Assembly: GCA_003427395.1 (NCBI GenBank)
Contig: BFEA01000201.1
Location: 1,231,567-1,260,240 of the forward strand
From: Chara braunii
Lineage: Eukaryota > Streptophyta > Charophyceae > Charales > Characeae
Length of the DNA: 28,674 nt
Direction of reading: 5' to 3'
The notes beneath the pieces were generated by a model that had not been told where the DNA came from, made no database searches, and worked only from the letters and a program-made list of their open reading frames with translations. The translations under genes were made by a program, and so were the position numbers. Each line of letters starts with the position of its first letter. The stretch's first letter is position 1. Shown here piece after piece: positions 1-8,675 of this stretch.

Positions 1-61
<61 letters not shown>
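1..61. repeat. (GA)n microsatellite
   Basis: An uninterrupted AG dinucleotide run opens the window and ends just before ACTATGACGG. Its true length is unknown because the window starts inside it. Confidence 0.97.
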
Positions 62-63
<2 letters not shown>

Positions 64-299
64 ATGACGGGATGTCAAGTGCAGAATTCCAGGACTTGTT
101 TGGCATGTCCATGGTCTGATTTTTTTGCCTGCCGGTGATAAGCAACCGCCCCCCAGAATAGATGGGCCCAGTGTGTGTTGGGGGGAGGGGGGGCGAAAAA
201 AAAATAAAATGTCAGGAATTGTTTGGCACTCCCTGAAGTGAACTGAAGAGGCACCCCCTCAAGAATGTCAGGAATTCCAGGACTTGTTTGGCACTTTCA

Positions 300-531
300 G
301 TTTCGAAAGGGCAAAAAAAACATGTGCGTGCAGAGTTGGAAAAGGGCAATATCGGCGGCGATATCGGTACAAATGGCTGTGGCCCGTGTGTGACTTTGTT
401 GCCCTTTTCAAACTCGGTGCGCGAGTTTCTTGCCCTTTTCAAACTCGGCGCGGGATGCTTTTGTTGCCCTTTTAAACTCGGCCCGCGAGTTTGTTGCCAG
501 TGTGTTGTTTTGTTGCCCTTTTCAAACTCGT
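300..531. repeat. Degenerate tandem repeat with short palindromes
   Basis: The core TTGCCCTTTTCAAACTCGG recurs four times (about 395-417, 430-448, 461-481, 509-530), and reverse-complement versions lie at about 301-315 and 331-347. Twice the unit continues into AAACTCG-N5-CGAGTTT hairpins (410-428 and 474-492). No protein similarity is visible, and the reading frames across it simply follow the repeat. Confidence 0.75.
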
Positions 532-608
532 TTGTGCCACAACCGGACTTGCCCTTTTTTTTGTGTTTGTTCCGCCTGTGTTGCTTTGTGTGAAAATGGT
601 CCGTGAAG

Positions 609-667
609 CGAAGCTGGCCCCAACTGCCAGCAGGACTGATACTCCCCACCAATACTGGATGGAGTGC
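609..667 (+). repeat. Diverged copy of the LINE 3'-terminal motif (H1)
   Basis: This block matches the ~54-bp motif found at LINE 3' ends: CCAGCAGG followed by CTCCCCACCAATA and TGGAG. Its hairpin stem is GCTGGC/GCCAGC (613-618 and 626-631), a paired variant of the usual GCTGGA/TCCAGC. A purine-rich stretch containing AATAAAAAGAGAAG follows at 736. No LINE coding remnant is visible upstream. Confidence 0.65.
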
Positions 668-1250
668 AGCAACAATGCAGACTTAGGAATAGGGGCTGCC
701 CCTAGGTTGTAGGCGGCTCAAGGCATCCTGAGTTTTCAATAAAAAGAGAAGAAAGAAAGCAAACCTCCTTCCCTCCCTCTGAATACTGCCATGTGTCTCA
801 AACAATTATTCCTGGTTGCCCCACCTCCTGCTCTTCCTCCTCCGAAGACCATAATCTTAGGGATGGACACCAACACACCATTGACTTCTCTGTCCATCTG
901 ACATCTGTCACCATCCCCCGGTTTTCTCTGTATTGTTTCAAATTCGACGGACGTCCTGAAGGACAGTCCCCATTTTTTCTCCTTCTCTCTTTTTCTGCCT
1001 GCAGTTCACTGGGCTGTTATATCATAATGATGGACTTTTTTAACTTTCAAGTGTTTTATATATATATTTTTATTATTATTATTTTATTTTATTTTTCTTC
1101 TGCAAACAGGTAGGGAGACAAGGCCAAAGAGGTAAGGGGGCGTTATGGTAGTGTGTTTCATTGAACTTTTTCAATTCTCGGGTGGTTCAGACCTTGATGG
1201 TAGTTGATTGTTCAAGCCCTCCCTAAGCACTCAAAGAACCCTTTACATTG
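668..1250. other. Non-coding, no recognisable gene
   Basis: No supported gene is seen here. It holds a pyrimidine-rich stretch near 770-840 and an AT-rich TATATATTTTTATTATT stretch near 1057-1100. The open frame at 793-1113 has no recognisable domain. Confidence 0.5.
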
Positions 1251-1265
1251 ACGTCACTTGAGTCA
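1251..1265. repeat. Left target-site duplication of the LINE insertion
   Basis: ACGTCACTTGAGTCA here and ATGTTACTTGAGTCA at 3901-3915 agree at 13 of 15 positions; both differences are C/T. The left copy abuts the point where RT homology stops, and the right copy follows the A-rich tail. Confidence 0.7.
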
Positions 1266-2506
1266 CCTTGGTGACCGGCAAGATACTTTCGTGAATTTGT
1301 CTGTGCTGGATGAACCCTGTCTGTGATGGATGGATCACCCTTTTTAGGACTGGGATCATCCTATTTGCCAGGGCCTTGGGCAACATTTTATAGGTAACGG
1401 TCAAGAGGGTAATGAGTCTATAGTTCCATGTATTGAACTTATCTCCTTTTTCATATAATAAGGACAATACCCCTTGACCAACTAACTCTCCCATGTCCCC
1501 TGTGCACCAGACTCCATTATAATATTCCATAAGATCAGGGTTCATACAATCCCACATTGTTTCCCAAAATTCCTTCGGTAAGTCATCCAACCTTGGGGTT
1601 TTTTCCTCCCCCATCTGTAGGAGGGTCGTCCATATTTCTTCCTTGGTCAGGGGAGCCTCGAGCCGCTCTTTCTGTTCAAGGGAGAGAGACCTGTCAATAG
1701 TTTGAAGAAAGTCCTCAACTTGTTTCCGACGGGTCTCCTCATCAGTAGGAGGAATGTGAGTTGCAAAGAGATCCTTAAAAAAGTCTCGAGCAATTTTTAC
1801 ACATCCTGCAGTTGTGATAATAGGGTGGGTTTCTGACCCCCCCCGGTCCATTTAGTGCTTCCACGACTGTGAGTTTTGCTTTGGCATGGGCAAGGCCGAA
1901 GAGAGTTTGCCACGAATTCAGGCACCCTGCCATCGATATTGAGCTTGGTGGAATAACTGGGCTTTTATTGCCTGAATGGTCTGTATGTAGTGGTCCGAGT
2001 CTTGTGATGTTGGTTGCTGTTCCAATTCTTGGAGTTGATTTAGCAAGTCTATTTCGTGCCAATTTCGCTATTTGGACAGTTGTTTAGAGAACTCGTTGCA
2101 TTTTTTGGCCCAAAAAACAGGCCATTGTTGAACCATGTCAGGCAGGAGTCTACTTCAGAGTAGCGTTCTTTCCAATATGCCCAGACCTGGGTCAAGTACT
2201 ACTGAAACGATTTGAGACGGAGCAAAGAGGCGTTTAGTTTGTAGAAGCCCGGGCCTTGGTCCGACCACTTGCGAAAAGTCAACGTCATCTTACACATATT
2301 ATGGTCCAGCCCAGGGTAGGGACTGGGCAGGAGAATCGCCGCTAGAGTGTTGCGGGAGGAACAAGATTTCAAGGTCTTTCTTCCCCAAACGCCGATGCAT
2401 GAACTTGCGATCGACCCCGAGGAATGGCAATGACAGGCGGCCCGGGGGATAGCAGCGGCGACTGGTAAAAAAATCCACCTAAACACTGTATCTGTCAGAT
2501 CCATAT
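1266..2506 (-). pseudogene. LINE ORF fragment: EN C-terminus and N-terminal RT
   Basis: Read on the minus strand, it begins near 2506 with a segment aligning to FDAYRRFFP of the copy at 23932. It continues through the EN histidine motif (PGLDHNM near 2280) and FYKLN near 2230, then a degraded linker. A clean RT stretch of about 200 residues (1851-1266) contains APLTKEEIWTTL, VGQGVLSLLYEKGD, NYRLITLLTVTYKM and IHPSQTGFI. These match RT block 0 to block 2a of L1-type elements. It stops before the catalytic aspartates, which were lost from this insertion. Frame changes occur near 1860-2200. The product would be inactive. Confidence 0.85.
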
Positions 2507-3376
2507 ATAGGATGCTTACACCCAAAAGATTATTAAGGGACCAAATTAATGATAGATGGGCCCAACACCTGAATGTGGATCGATCCCTCCTCACCCTCAT
2601 TAAGTGGTTTAATGGAACAAAACCAGGCCAACAAAAATCACGTCATTGCAATGGCAAATTAACCATCGTTGCCTGTCGACAAATGCTTGGCTGATCGACT
2701 ATACACATCTGGAACAAAAGGGGAAAGCGCATTCGTGGTGCCACCGATGCTTGGCTGCATTCCCAATGCCAAAAAAAAAGAAACTATCGAGCACATCTTT
2801 ATGCAGTGCCCAGTGTCTGTGCTGATGTGGCAATGGTGGGACCACATTTGGAGGAAAGCGGCACCGGACACCCCCTGGCTGTGGTCTTGGCAAACCATAC
2901 TGGCTGGACACTGTCCAACAATGGAAAGTGGCCCCTCCTATGTGAGTAACTTGTATAGCTTGGGTAGACGGTCTGTCCTATGGGTGCTTTGGTGGCAGTG
3001 TTGCCTTCTAGTCTTGGAGGGGGTTAAGATCGAGGGCCCTGAACCGACAAGGCAGATAAGGGAACTAGTGCAATTGGAAATGACGCGTAGATGGAGTGAC
3101 CTTAAGCCGCAGTTAGACATCTTTCAGACAGATCGGGATATAAAGAGGGCGATTACGGGGCTCTGTATGGAATGGTTGGGCGGACAACGGGGCGGATGGA
3201 TGGCTCAAATTGAGTAGACAGGGGATCGGGCCGCTGCAACAGAGCAAGGAATCTCGAGAGATTATAGACTCATCTTCAATGACTGGACCCACATTGACCC
3301 AACCTTCCCGATGAGGCCCCCATCTGATTTCCCAGGCCCGTTCCCCCCTCACCCCCTGACCCTGATGGAAGTCCTT
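2507..3376 (+). pseudogene. LINE ORF fragment: zinc-finger and C-terminal region
   Basis: Starts at LTPKRLLRDQINDRWAQHLN, which aligns with the region before the finger in the copy at 27500. It continues through ETIEHIFMQCP (H and C of the CCHC finger) and WWDHIW. The tail has RDYRLIFNDW near 3258 and a Pro-rich PFPPHPLTLME near 3345, which other copies share. The first two Cys (SWCHRC) sit in a shifted frame near 2730-2750, so at least one frameshift separates the two parts of the finger. Domain identity is firm at family level; function is lost. Confidence 0.85.
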
Positions 3377-3405
3377 ACATGACCCGGCTGCAAAGAGTGC
3401 GACAT

Positions 3406-3493
3406 GATCACGACAGGATCACGACATGATCATGACATGATCACGGCAGGATCACGACATGATCATGACATGATCACGACAAGATCACGACAA
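3406..3493. repeat. 11-bp GATC tandem array in the LINE 3' UTR
   Basis: Eight consecutive 11-bp units of the form GATCAYGRCAN. Units recur in a three-unit (33-bp) pattern, and every unit contains GATC. The array is bracketed by GAGTGC at 3395-3400 and 3494-3499. Sibling LINE copies lack it, so it expanded after or during this insertion. Confidence 0.92.
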
Positions 3494-3801
3494 GAGTGCA
3501 ATAAGACTGGATCAGACGAGCCTGAGATAAGCCTCCCCGGTGCCCCCCGGGCATTGCTTGCCGAAGGCCCCTCCACAATCATTAAGTTTCTCACAAGCTG
3601 CATGGGTGTGCATGGGTGCGCCTGAGTTGACTGGATGGCTTGTGTGTTGGTACATTCAACTCTGGAGGGCAGTAACCCTTGTATGCTTAGTCAGAAGTAG
3701 TCCACTCAATTAATCCCCGTTTTTTTCCCCGGGCAATCAATGCTGGTGGAATTCAGAGTCCTCAGGCCTTTGTTCCAAACTCTTTCGATAACTTTGTAAA
3801 T

Positions 3802-3855
3802 GGGACGCTGGACCGGGTTTCCAGCAGGTGTTGCTCCCCACCAATAGACGGAGCC
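3802..3855 (+). repeat. LINE 3'-terminal motif H1, with A-rich tail
   Basis: GGGACGCTGGACCGGGTTTC begins the motif. Stem GCTGGA (3807-3812) pairs with TCCAGC (3820-3825), and a second possible stem pairs GCTCC with GGAGC. It is followed by an A-rich tail (about 3863-3890), then the right target-site duplication, which places H1 at the physical 3' end of the LINE RNA. Confidence 0.88.
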
Positions 3856-3900
3856 TCTGTTTAAGGAAAACAAAACAAAACAAAAAAAAACTTTAAAAAG

Positions 3901-3915
3901 ATGTTACTTGAGTCA
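3901..3915. repeat. Right target-site duplication of the LINE insertion
   Basis: ATGTTACTTGAGTCA, partner of 1251-1265, lies directly after the A-rich tail. Confidence 0.7.
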
Positions 3916-4045
3916 GTGTTACTTGCCCCAGCTATCGGCCATGGGAAAAGATAAAGTAGAAACGTTTCTACTCAAATGAATTTTTGCGCTCCTGTAGTGG
4001 CCGGTACGTTCCCAAAATTGTGGCTTGTTAACGGCTACGACTTTT

Positions 4046-4122
4046 TTGATGTAGCTCAGTGGTTAGAGCACCGGTTGGAAGTGCGCATTGTGGTATGAGG
4101 TTGTGGGTTCAAATCTGCAGCC
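4046..4122 (+). promoter_or_regulatory. tRNA-like head with Pol III A and B boxes
   Basis: Box A TAGCTCAGTGG (4052-4062) and box B GGTTCAAATCTG (about 4106-4117) are at tRNA-like spacing. The D-arm pairs GCTC with GAGC. No good acceptor stem closes, so this is a SINE promoter head rather than a working tRNA gene. Confidence 0.75.
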
Positions 4123-4661
4123 TTGCGCATGGACACCGGCAGGGCGTTAGAATGACGCACGGCTGGACATACACTATCCTCTGACCACTACGTGGTTATG
4201 ATTACAGACCTTGCCTGTATTGGTCAGGGGATCAAGTCCCGGGTGTTGCATGCTGGTTCTGGGTTCCACAGGGCTTGCTTGGGGTGTTGGTCTTGGTCGT
4301 TCGATTCTCCTCCCCAGTCTGATATACCACACACACATGCTATTTCCGATTGTTGCTCATACGGTTGAGTCTTCCGGTTACATCTCACATGTCACGGGTT
4401 CGAGCTTGATATACATGGTATTCTCAACACACATATAGTGCTGACATATGGCCTTCGGCCCCATATATGATTCATACTGCCTTCGGGTATACAACTGGCT
4501 TCTGGATATATATACACATACATCATATTAAATAGCCTACATCCCTGGCTTCCTGAGCACATACATATGGCCTAAGGGCTGACATGCGTCTACAGTTGAG
4601 TGGGGGAGGGGTAGAATAGACTTAGACTCTAGGGTATAGAATACGGTAGTTACCCCAGCAG

Positions 4662-4775
4662 GTCTGAGTTCCACCTAGCCAAGATAGGGGCAAGCTACGG
4701 GAAGGACGGTAGGACTGTCAGTCTGAGTTCCGCCTGGCCTTGGGTAAGCTAGGGGAAGGACAGTAGGCTGTCTTG
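4662..4775 (+). repeat. 59-bp tandem duplication within copy A
   Basis: GTCTGAGTTCCACCTAGCC at 4662 recurs as GTCTGAGTTCCGCCTGGCC at 4721, each followed by a GGGAAGGAC(G/A)GTAGG block. Copy B (minus strand, near 16380-16425) has one unit, so duplication occurred in the copy A lineage. Confidence 0.8.
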
Positions 4776-5225
4776 CTGGGGTACTGACTGCTAGTTAGCT
4801 GTCCCCGAAAATAAAACCCAGGGGTCTATGATCTCTACAATAAGGATACGAGGTTGGTAGAATATAGTGGTGCCTAGCGTCCGAAGTTCCCGTACAGCGA
4901 GGCCTGTCCGATTTCGCTTCCACTGGGGCTGGGGTAATAGCTAGCCTTGGTGCCTATCACTACTGTCTGGTCCAAGTCACCCACCTAGCGGTTGGGTGAT
5001 GGTCCTGAGTGGGTTACACTGAGGTAAGATAGTTGGGTTAGGGGGTACGCTGGGAGTATTGATGAGTGGTAGGGTGGGAGGTGACCTCGTATCTTAGGAC
5101 TGCGAATGGCTCATCGCTACTGGTGATCCCTGTGTGCCTGGTAATTAGCCTCTACAACATCCTGGACTTGAAAAAAGAAAAAAAGAAAAAGGAAGTACTG
5201 GTGGTTTAACTGTCTCACTCCTGCC

Positions 5226-5423
5226 TTAAACCGCGAGTACACGGCCCCAGTCTTGCAGAAAAAACAACTCATCGCCACCGCACTGTAGTAATGGCTCGGC
5301 CCACCGGACCACAACCATGGCTGGCAGCGCCAGCCAAAAAAGAAAAGAAGTGTGCCGCTGGCGGTCCAGAAAAGCTTGGGGCGCAGTAAGGTGCCTCCAC
5401 GCTCGAGTGTGCTGGTGGTTTAA
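5226..5423 (-). mobile_element. R2 element with terminal inverted repeats, copy c
   Basis: TTAAACCGCGAGTAC (5226-5240) and GTGCTGGTGGTTTAA (5409-5423) form imperfect terminal inverted repeats. The interior carries the palindrome GGCTGGC-AGC-GCCAGCC near 5320 and AAGCTTGGGGCGCAG, and both match the R2 copies at 19400 and 20605 in reverse orientation. A solo right-end sequence GTACTGGTGGTTTAA lies at 5195-5209. The left 50 bp also resemble the gypsy integrase remnant at 18011. No ORF is present, so it is non-autonomous. Confidence 0.65.
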
Positions 5424-5964
5424 CGAAAGAGGCACGCATATTATTTTGTGTATGTGCTCATCCGCCCACGCGTCACGGTCCCCCAGGGCGCAGGGGTGGG
5501 GTTTGTGACTAATGGCTGCCAGACCTACTGTCTTCACCCGAAAATAACTATTGAAAAAAAATCAGATTTTTGTTTTTACTCACTTTTTTTCTGAATAGAA
5601 CATGCCTTCAAATATAAAGCCTGGGCATTATATTCGAGTAGAACTCCCGGGCGTTATATTTGAATGTGTCATGGGCAGAGTGCCTTGTAGAGGGAGTATA
5701 CATAGGTTAACGAGGGGGGAAGGGGGATATACATGGGTTTTAAAAGGGGGTCAAAGGGGTTTTGACTTCCAAGGGGTATGTTCTGTTTTTTTTGTTTGTT
5801 TTCCTTTTCCAAATTTATAAGGAAAGTGACCCTCAGCCAAAAGTTGGTTGCATTGCAATTCTAGTTGGATGCCTTTGGGGACTCCCCAAGTGGCCCATTC
5901 GTTCATCATTGTCGCGGCTTGTTAACCGCCAGGGGGGTCCATCTCGGCAGATCACAAGCCAATG
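5424..5964. other. Non-coding spacer with a foldback hairpin
   Basis: No gene is supported. It contains the 5607-5664 inverted repeat and G-rich or T-rich simple tracts. Open frames here show no recognisable motif. Confidence 0.5.
5607..5664. repeat. Foldback hairpin
   Basis: TTCAAATATAA (5607-5617) pairs perfectly with TTATATTTGAA (5654-5664). The inner GCCTGGG and CCCGGGC arms pair with one mismatch. The loop also holds a diverged direct repeat of the right arm (GGGCATTATATTCGA against GGGCGTTATATTTGA). Confidence 0.8.
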
Positions 5965-6125
5965 GTGCAGGTGCGGGTGTGCGCACGAGCGCGTGAGTTT
6001 GTGCACGTGGGCGCGCGTTTGCCTGCAAGCGCCGGAGGTCGCGCGAGCACGCACGTGCGTGCCTGTGTGAGTGCGAAAATGTGGGCGTGTGTAAGTGCAC
6101 AGGCACCTGAGCGTACACGCACACA
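5965..6125. repeat. Alternating purine-pyrimidine GC/GT tract
   Basis: About 160 bp dominated by GTGCGC, GCGCGC, CACGTG and CACACG steps. This is a degenerate (GT/GC)n microsatellite of the kind that can adopt Z-DNA. The Arg/His/Cys-rich frames crossing it are low-complexity artefacts. Confidence 0.7.
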
Positions 6126-6437
6126 TTTTTTCACTAATGAACGGGGGTTAAGTGCTTGTTGGGAGCCACATGGTAGGATTCCTTCTCGCTTGTGGCTTCT
6201 CTTGCTGCGCGCCAACCAGCTGATGTCACAGGCTGACATAGCTAAGGGAAGCGAGGATGTGTGACCCCAGAAGTGGTTTTGCATCATCAAGGCGGCAATG
6301 CTCGCCGGTGGCTCGTAGGATACCGCTCGTCAAGCAGACAAAGACTCACGGTTACGGGGGCGATGTCTCGTGGAGTGTGGGAGAGTGCATCTTGCTGATG
6401 GGGAGGTTACATTCAATGGAGGAGCATGATCGGCCGA
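6126..6437. other. Non-coding, nothing recognised
   Basis: Unique-looking sequence with no supported gene, repeat or RNA. Confidence 0.4.
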
Positions 6438-6595
6438 CACATCATCACCAGCATCTTCTGTAATGGAGGGCTGTCACCATCATCATCGTTGCCGTCATCA
6501 TCATCATCAGGAGCAGGATAACAACAACAATCATCATCAAAGGGCTGCATCATCATCATCATCACCACCATTATCATCATTATCATTTTTTTTTC
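6438..6595. repeat. CAT/CAA trinucleotide microsatellite region
   Basis: Interrupted CATCAT and AACAAC runs. The His- and Ser-rich frame at 6463-6744 is simply a translation of this repeat and the adjoining CT tract. Confidence 0.85.
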
Positions 6596-6930
6596 TTTCT
6601 CCTACCATCTCTCTCCCCTCCTCCCTTCCCTCTTGCTCCACCTCCTCATGTCTTCTCATCTCCTGGTCTCCATCTCCTCTTCCTTTCCCTCCTCTATTAT
6701 TTCGACTCCCCCTACTCATTCCTCGCCTCTGCTCAGCTCTTTGATGCTCTACTCTCCTTTTGTTGTCCGTGGTACAGGAGAAGTGGAGTGACGACCTCTG
6801 AAAGTCGGGGAGGGATGCGGGTGGGTGGGGTCGACATATGGTGAAGGGAGGGAAGTAGGAGGGAGAGCGGGGGGAGAGGAGGGGTGGGACAGGGGATGAG
6901 GGGGTTGGGATGGGTGTTGTGAGGAGGGTT
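6596..6930. repeat. Polypyrimidine tract followed by a G-rich purine tract
   Basis: 6596-6740 is almost pure C/T on the plus strand. 6807-6925 is G-rich and includes GGGATGCGGGTGGGTGGGG (about 6812-6830), a four-run G-quadruplex motif, with further G runs to 6920. The two tracts are partly complementary in composition and could pair or form triplexes. Confidence 0.75.
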
Positions 6931-7748
6931 GAAGTACACATGTTACTAGTTTCTAATTAGTCTTGAACCATCATCAATCGCCAATCAATTGTCAATCAAG
7001 CATCAATCTTCCATCTGTCTAATCATCAACCTACTAATCTCCTACAAAGTACCAACCCAATCATCATCATAATTATCATCTTTATTAATATCCCAACTAA
7101 AATCCCAATATATACCCGATCATCGTTATCTTCAAATCCTGGATTTTCCTAAATTAACCCTAAAGGTCCCCTTTAATACCAACAAGTTCTAATTAATTCA
7201 TTTCTAATTAATGAATTCCTGGATTCCTTCAATCTGTTTCCAGGCATTTCAGGCCTCAGGCTGATCTTTTCCTGGAATTTCCATAGTATTCTTCCATAGT
7301 ATATAGTTCTAATTTTAATTCTTATTTGCCAGAAATCAGGATTTCTAAATCTCTCGTGCATGTTTCCTCCACTAGAAATTCTTATCTTCTCCCGTATGTG
7401 GTTTCAATTACTTTTTGAAATTTGGTAGGATGGTTTTATGGAGGGAGTGAGCTCTACTCTGCAGGGGCTTCACAAGGCGGGTGGTGAATGCCCTGGAGGG
7501 GCGAGGGTAGATTTGTGGGGGATACTCTATTCTGGGGCTCAGGTAGATGTGAGTGGAGACATTGAACCTCAGCAGGGGCAGATTAGGGTAAGAGGTAGGG
7601 AGAGACATACTTTGGGAGGGAACTGGATGCCTCTGGGGTTACAGGGGGAGAGAGTGGGACTGTTCCCAGTTGGGGCCGATGAGGTATGCCTACAGGTACG
7701 ACATTCTTTTTCAGCGGAGGCAGCGACGGGACAGGGTGGGATGGAGGC
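6931..7748. other. Non-coding, nothing recognised
   Basis: 6931-7430 is AT-rich with many short ATCAATC/TAATTAA words. 7430-7745 is G-rich and has an open frame (7438-7755) without a recognisable domain, so I do not call it a gene. Confidence 0.4.
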
Positions 7749-7933
7749 CGATTAATGATGATTAGTTTTGTGCTACACGCGTAGCACATAACATAGAAAA
7801 TCCTATGTTATGTGCTACAATCTGTGCTACGCATGCAGCACAAAACTAATTATCATTAATCGCGGAGGGGATTTTCTATGTTATGTGCTACAATCTGTGC
7901 TACGAGTGTAGCACAAACTAATCATCATTAATC
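7749..7933. mobile_element. Foldback (MITE-like) element with nested palindromes
   Basis: The left arm (from CGATTAATGATGATTAG, 7749) is mirrored by CTAATTATCATTAATCG ending at 7862. A second right arm, GGATTTTCTATGTTATG through CATCATTAATC, runs about 7867-7931. Each arm contains its own palindrome built on TGTGCTAC..GTAGCACA. It encodes nothing. The layout fits a palindromic MITE or foldback transposon with one arm duplicated. Transposase family and target-site duplication are not evident. Confidence 0.7.
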
Positions 7934-8476
7934 ATCAATCAGTGCTACATACTTGATAGGGAGACTGGCGGTCGTCTTTAAAGATCCAGGACAAGCGTAG
8001 TAAATTACTAATCATGCTATGTCAAGCATATCTGGCTTCTATACATCTCAGGCGGCATCTGTTTTTTTTCAAACTGGATACATAATTTCAGAGATGGCTG
8101 AATCCTGGCTGATGCCTTGTAAGAGCTGTGGTGTTTTGTGCTCTTGGTTTGTCGATGCTAGAGCGACGCTGACCGGTGCTGGGGCGTTTGCCCTGTGACC
8201 TGTTTGAAGCGTAAGGCCTGGTAGAGTGATCTGGGATTCGTTGAGGGAGAAAGGGAATCCAATGGCGAACTAGGGGAGGGCTTCCAAGACAACCTCAGGG
8301 GCCATGTACAGTCTTGGTAGTGAGAATACAACAACTATGGCTGATATTGGTTAGGATGATTTCGTCCTGGTAGTGTTGCATCCGATATAGGGTAGCCTAG
8401 GACTCTAGCAGTTGCTCATGGATTATGAGGCCAAGTTTTGCTGATGTAGTTCACAATTTTTTACGGATTATCTTAG
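7934..8476. other. Non-coding, nothing recognised
   Basis: No supported gene or repeat, apart from GTGCTAC at 7942, a leftover of the preceding foldback core. Confidence 0.4.
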
Positions 8477-8540
8477 ATTAACATCATCATCATCATCTTC
8501 AACAGGCTTATTAGCATCAGTATCTTCATCATCATCGCCC
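8477..8540. repeat. Interrupted CAT microsatellite
   Basis: CATCATCATCATCATCTTC, then TCTTCATCATCATCG, immediately before the first LINE-derived sequence. Confidence 0.8.
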
Positions 8541-8675
8541 ACCCCCCCGACTGCACAGGCCCGGTGGATGGCCGCACCCCGGCTCGCTCACCTCCAACGC
8601 CCACTTCCACTACCCCCATCCCCCCCTGTCTTCCCCCGGATTAGAAAGCTCCCCCAATGGGCGGCTAAGCTGGCC

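Larger units (their letters stand above)
1266..3900 (+). mobile_element. 5'-inverted (twin-primed) LINE insertion
   Basis: The left part (1266 to about 2506) encodes EN C-terminus and N-terminal RT on the minus strand. The right part (about 2507-3900) encodes the zinc-finger/C-terminal region on the plus strand, then a 3' UTR, the H1 motif and an A-rich tail. The two parts are head to head with almost no extra DNA between them. Compared with the copy at 23882-28640, about 1.8 kb between RT and the finger is missing. The flanking 15-bp repeats suggest a single insertion by twin priming rather than two events. It has decayed and cannot encode an intact protein. Confidence 0.72.
4046..5150 (+). 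mobile_element. Long tRNA-headed SINE-like element, copy A
   Basis: A ~1.1-kb non-coding element that is recognisably the same as the minus-strand element at 16000-17273. Shared blocks are the tRNA-like head (4046-4122), CTCCCCAGTCTG with the following ~45 bp (about 4311-4362), GCCTTCGG-rich tracts (about 4450-4490), a duplicated GTCTGAGTTCC block (4662-4775), and about 4880-5131, which ends in GATGGTCCTGAGTG..CGCTGGGAGTATT and GCTACTGGTGATC. No protein is encoded. An extra tRNA-like stretch (about 4355-4420, with GGTTCGAGCTTG) is absent from copy B. The right end is uncertain; an A-rich run follows at 5170-5191. Confidence 0.75.

Noticed and set aside
212-652. Overlapping ORFs on both strands near the left end
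   Set aside because: They trace the CCCTTTTCAAACTCG repeat cluster and H1 copy, with Lys/Phe-rich low-complexity translations.
4046-4122. A functional tRNA gene
   Set aside because: Pol III boxes are present but no acceptor stem closes, a diverged copy exists at 17187-17267, and both continue into a long repeat body.
5117-5314. A second integrase coding remnant
   Set aside because: Only ~50 bp resemble the gypsy block and the frame does not continue; the sequence fits R2 copy c better.
6463-6744. His/Ser/Pro-rich protein
   Set aside because: It is a translation of CAT and CT microsatellites.
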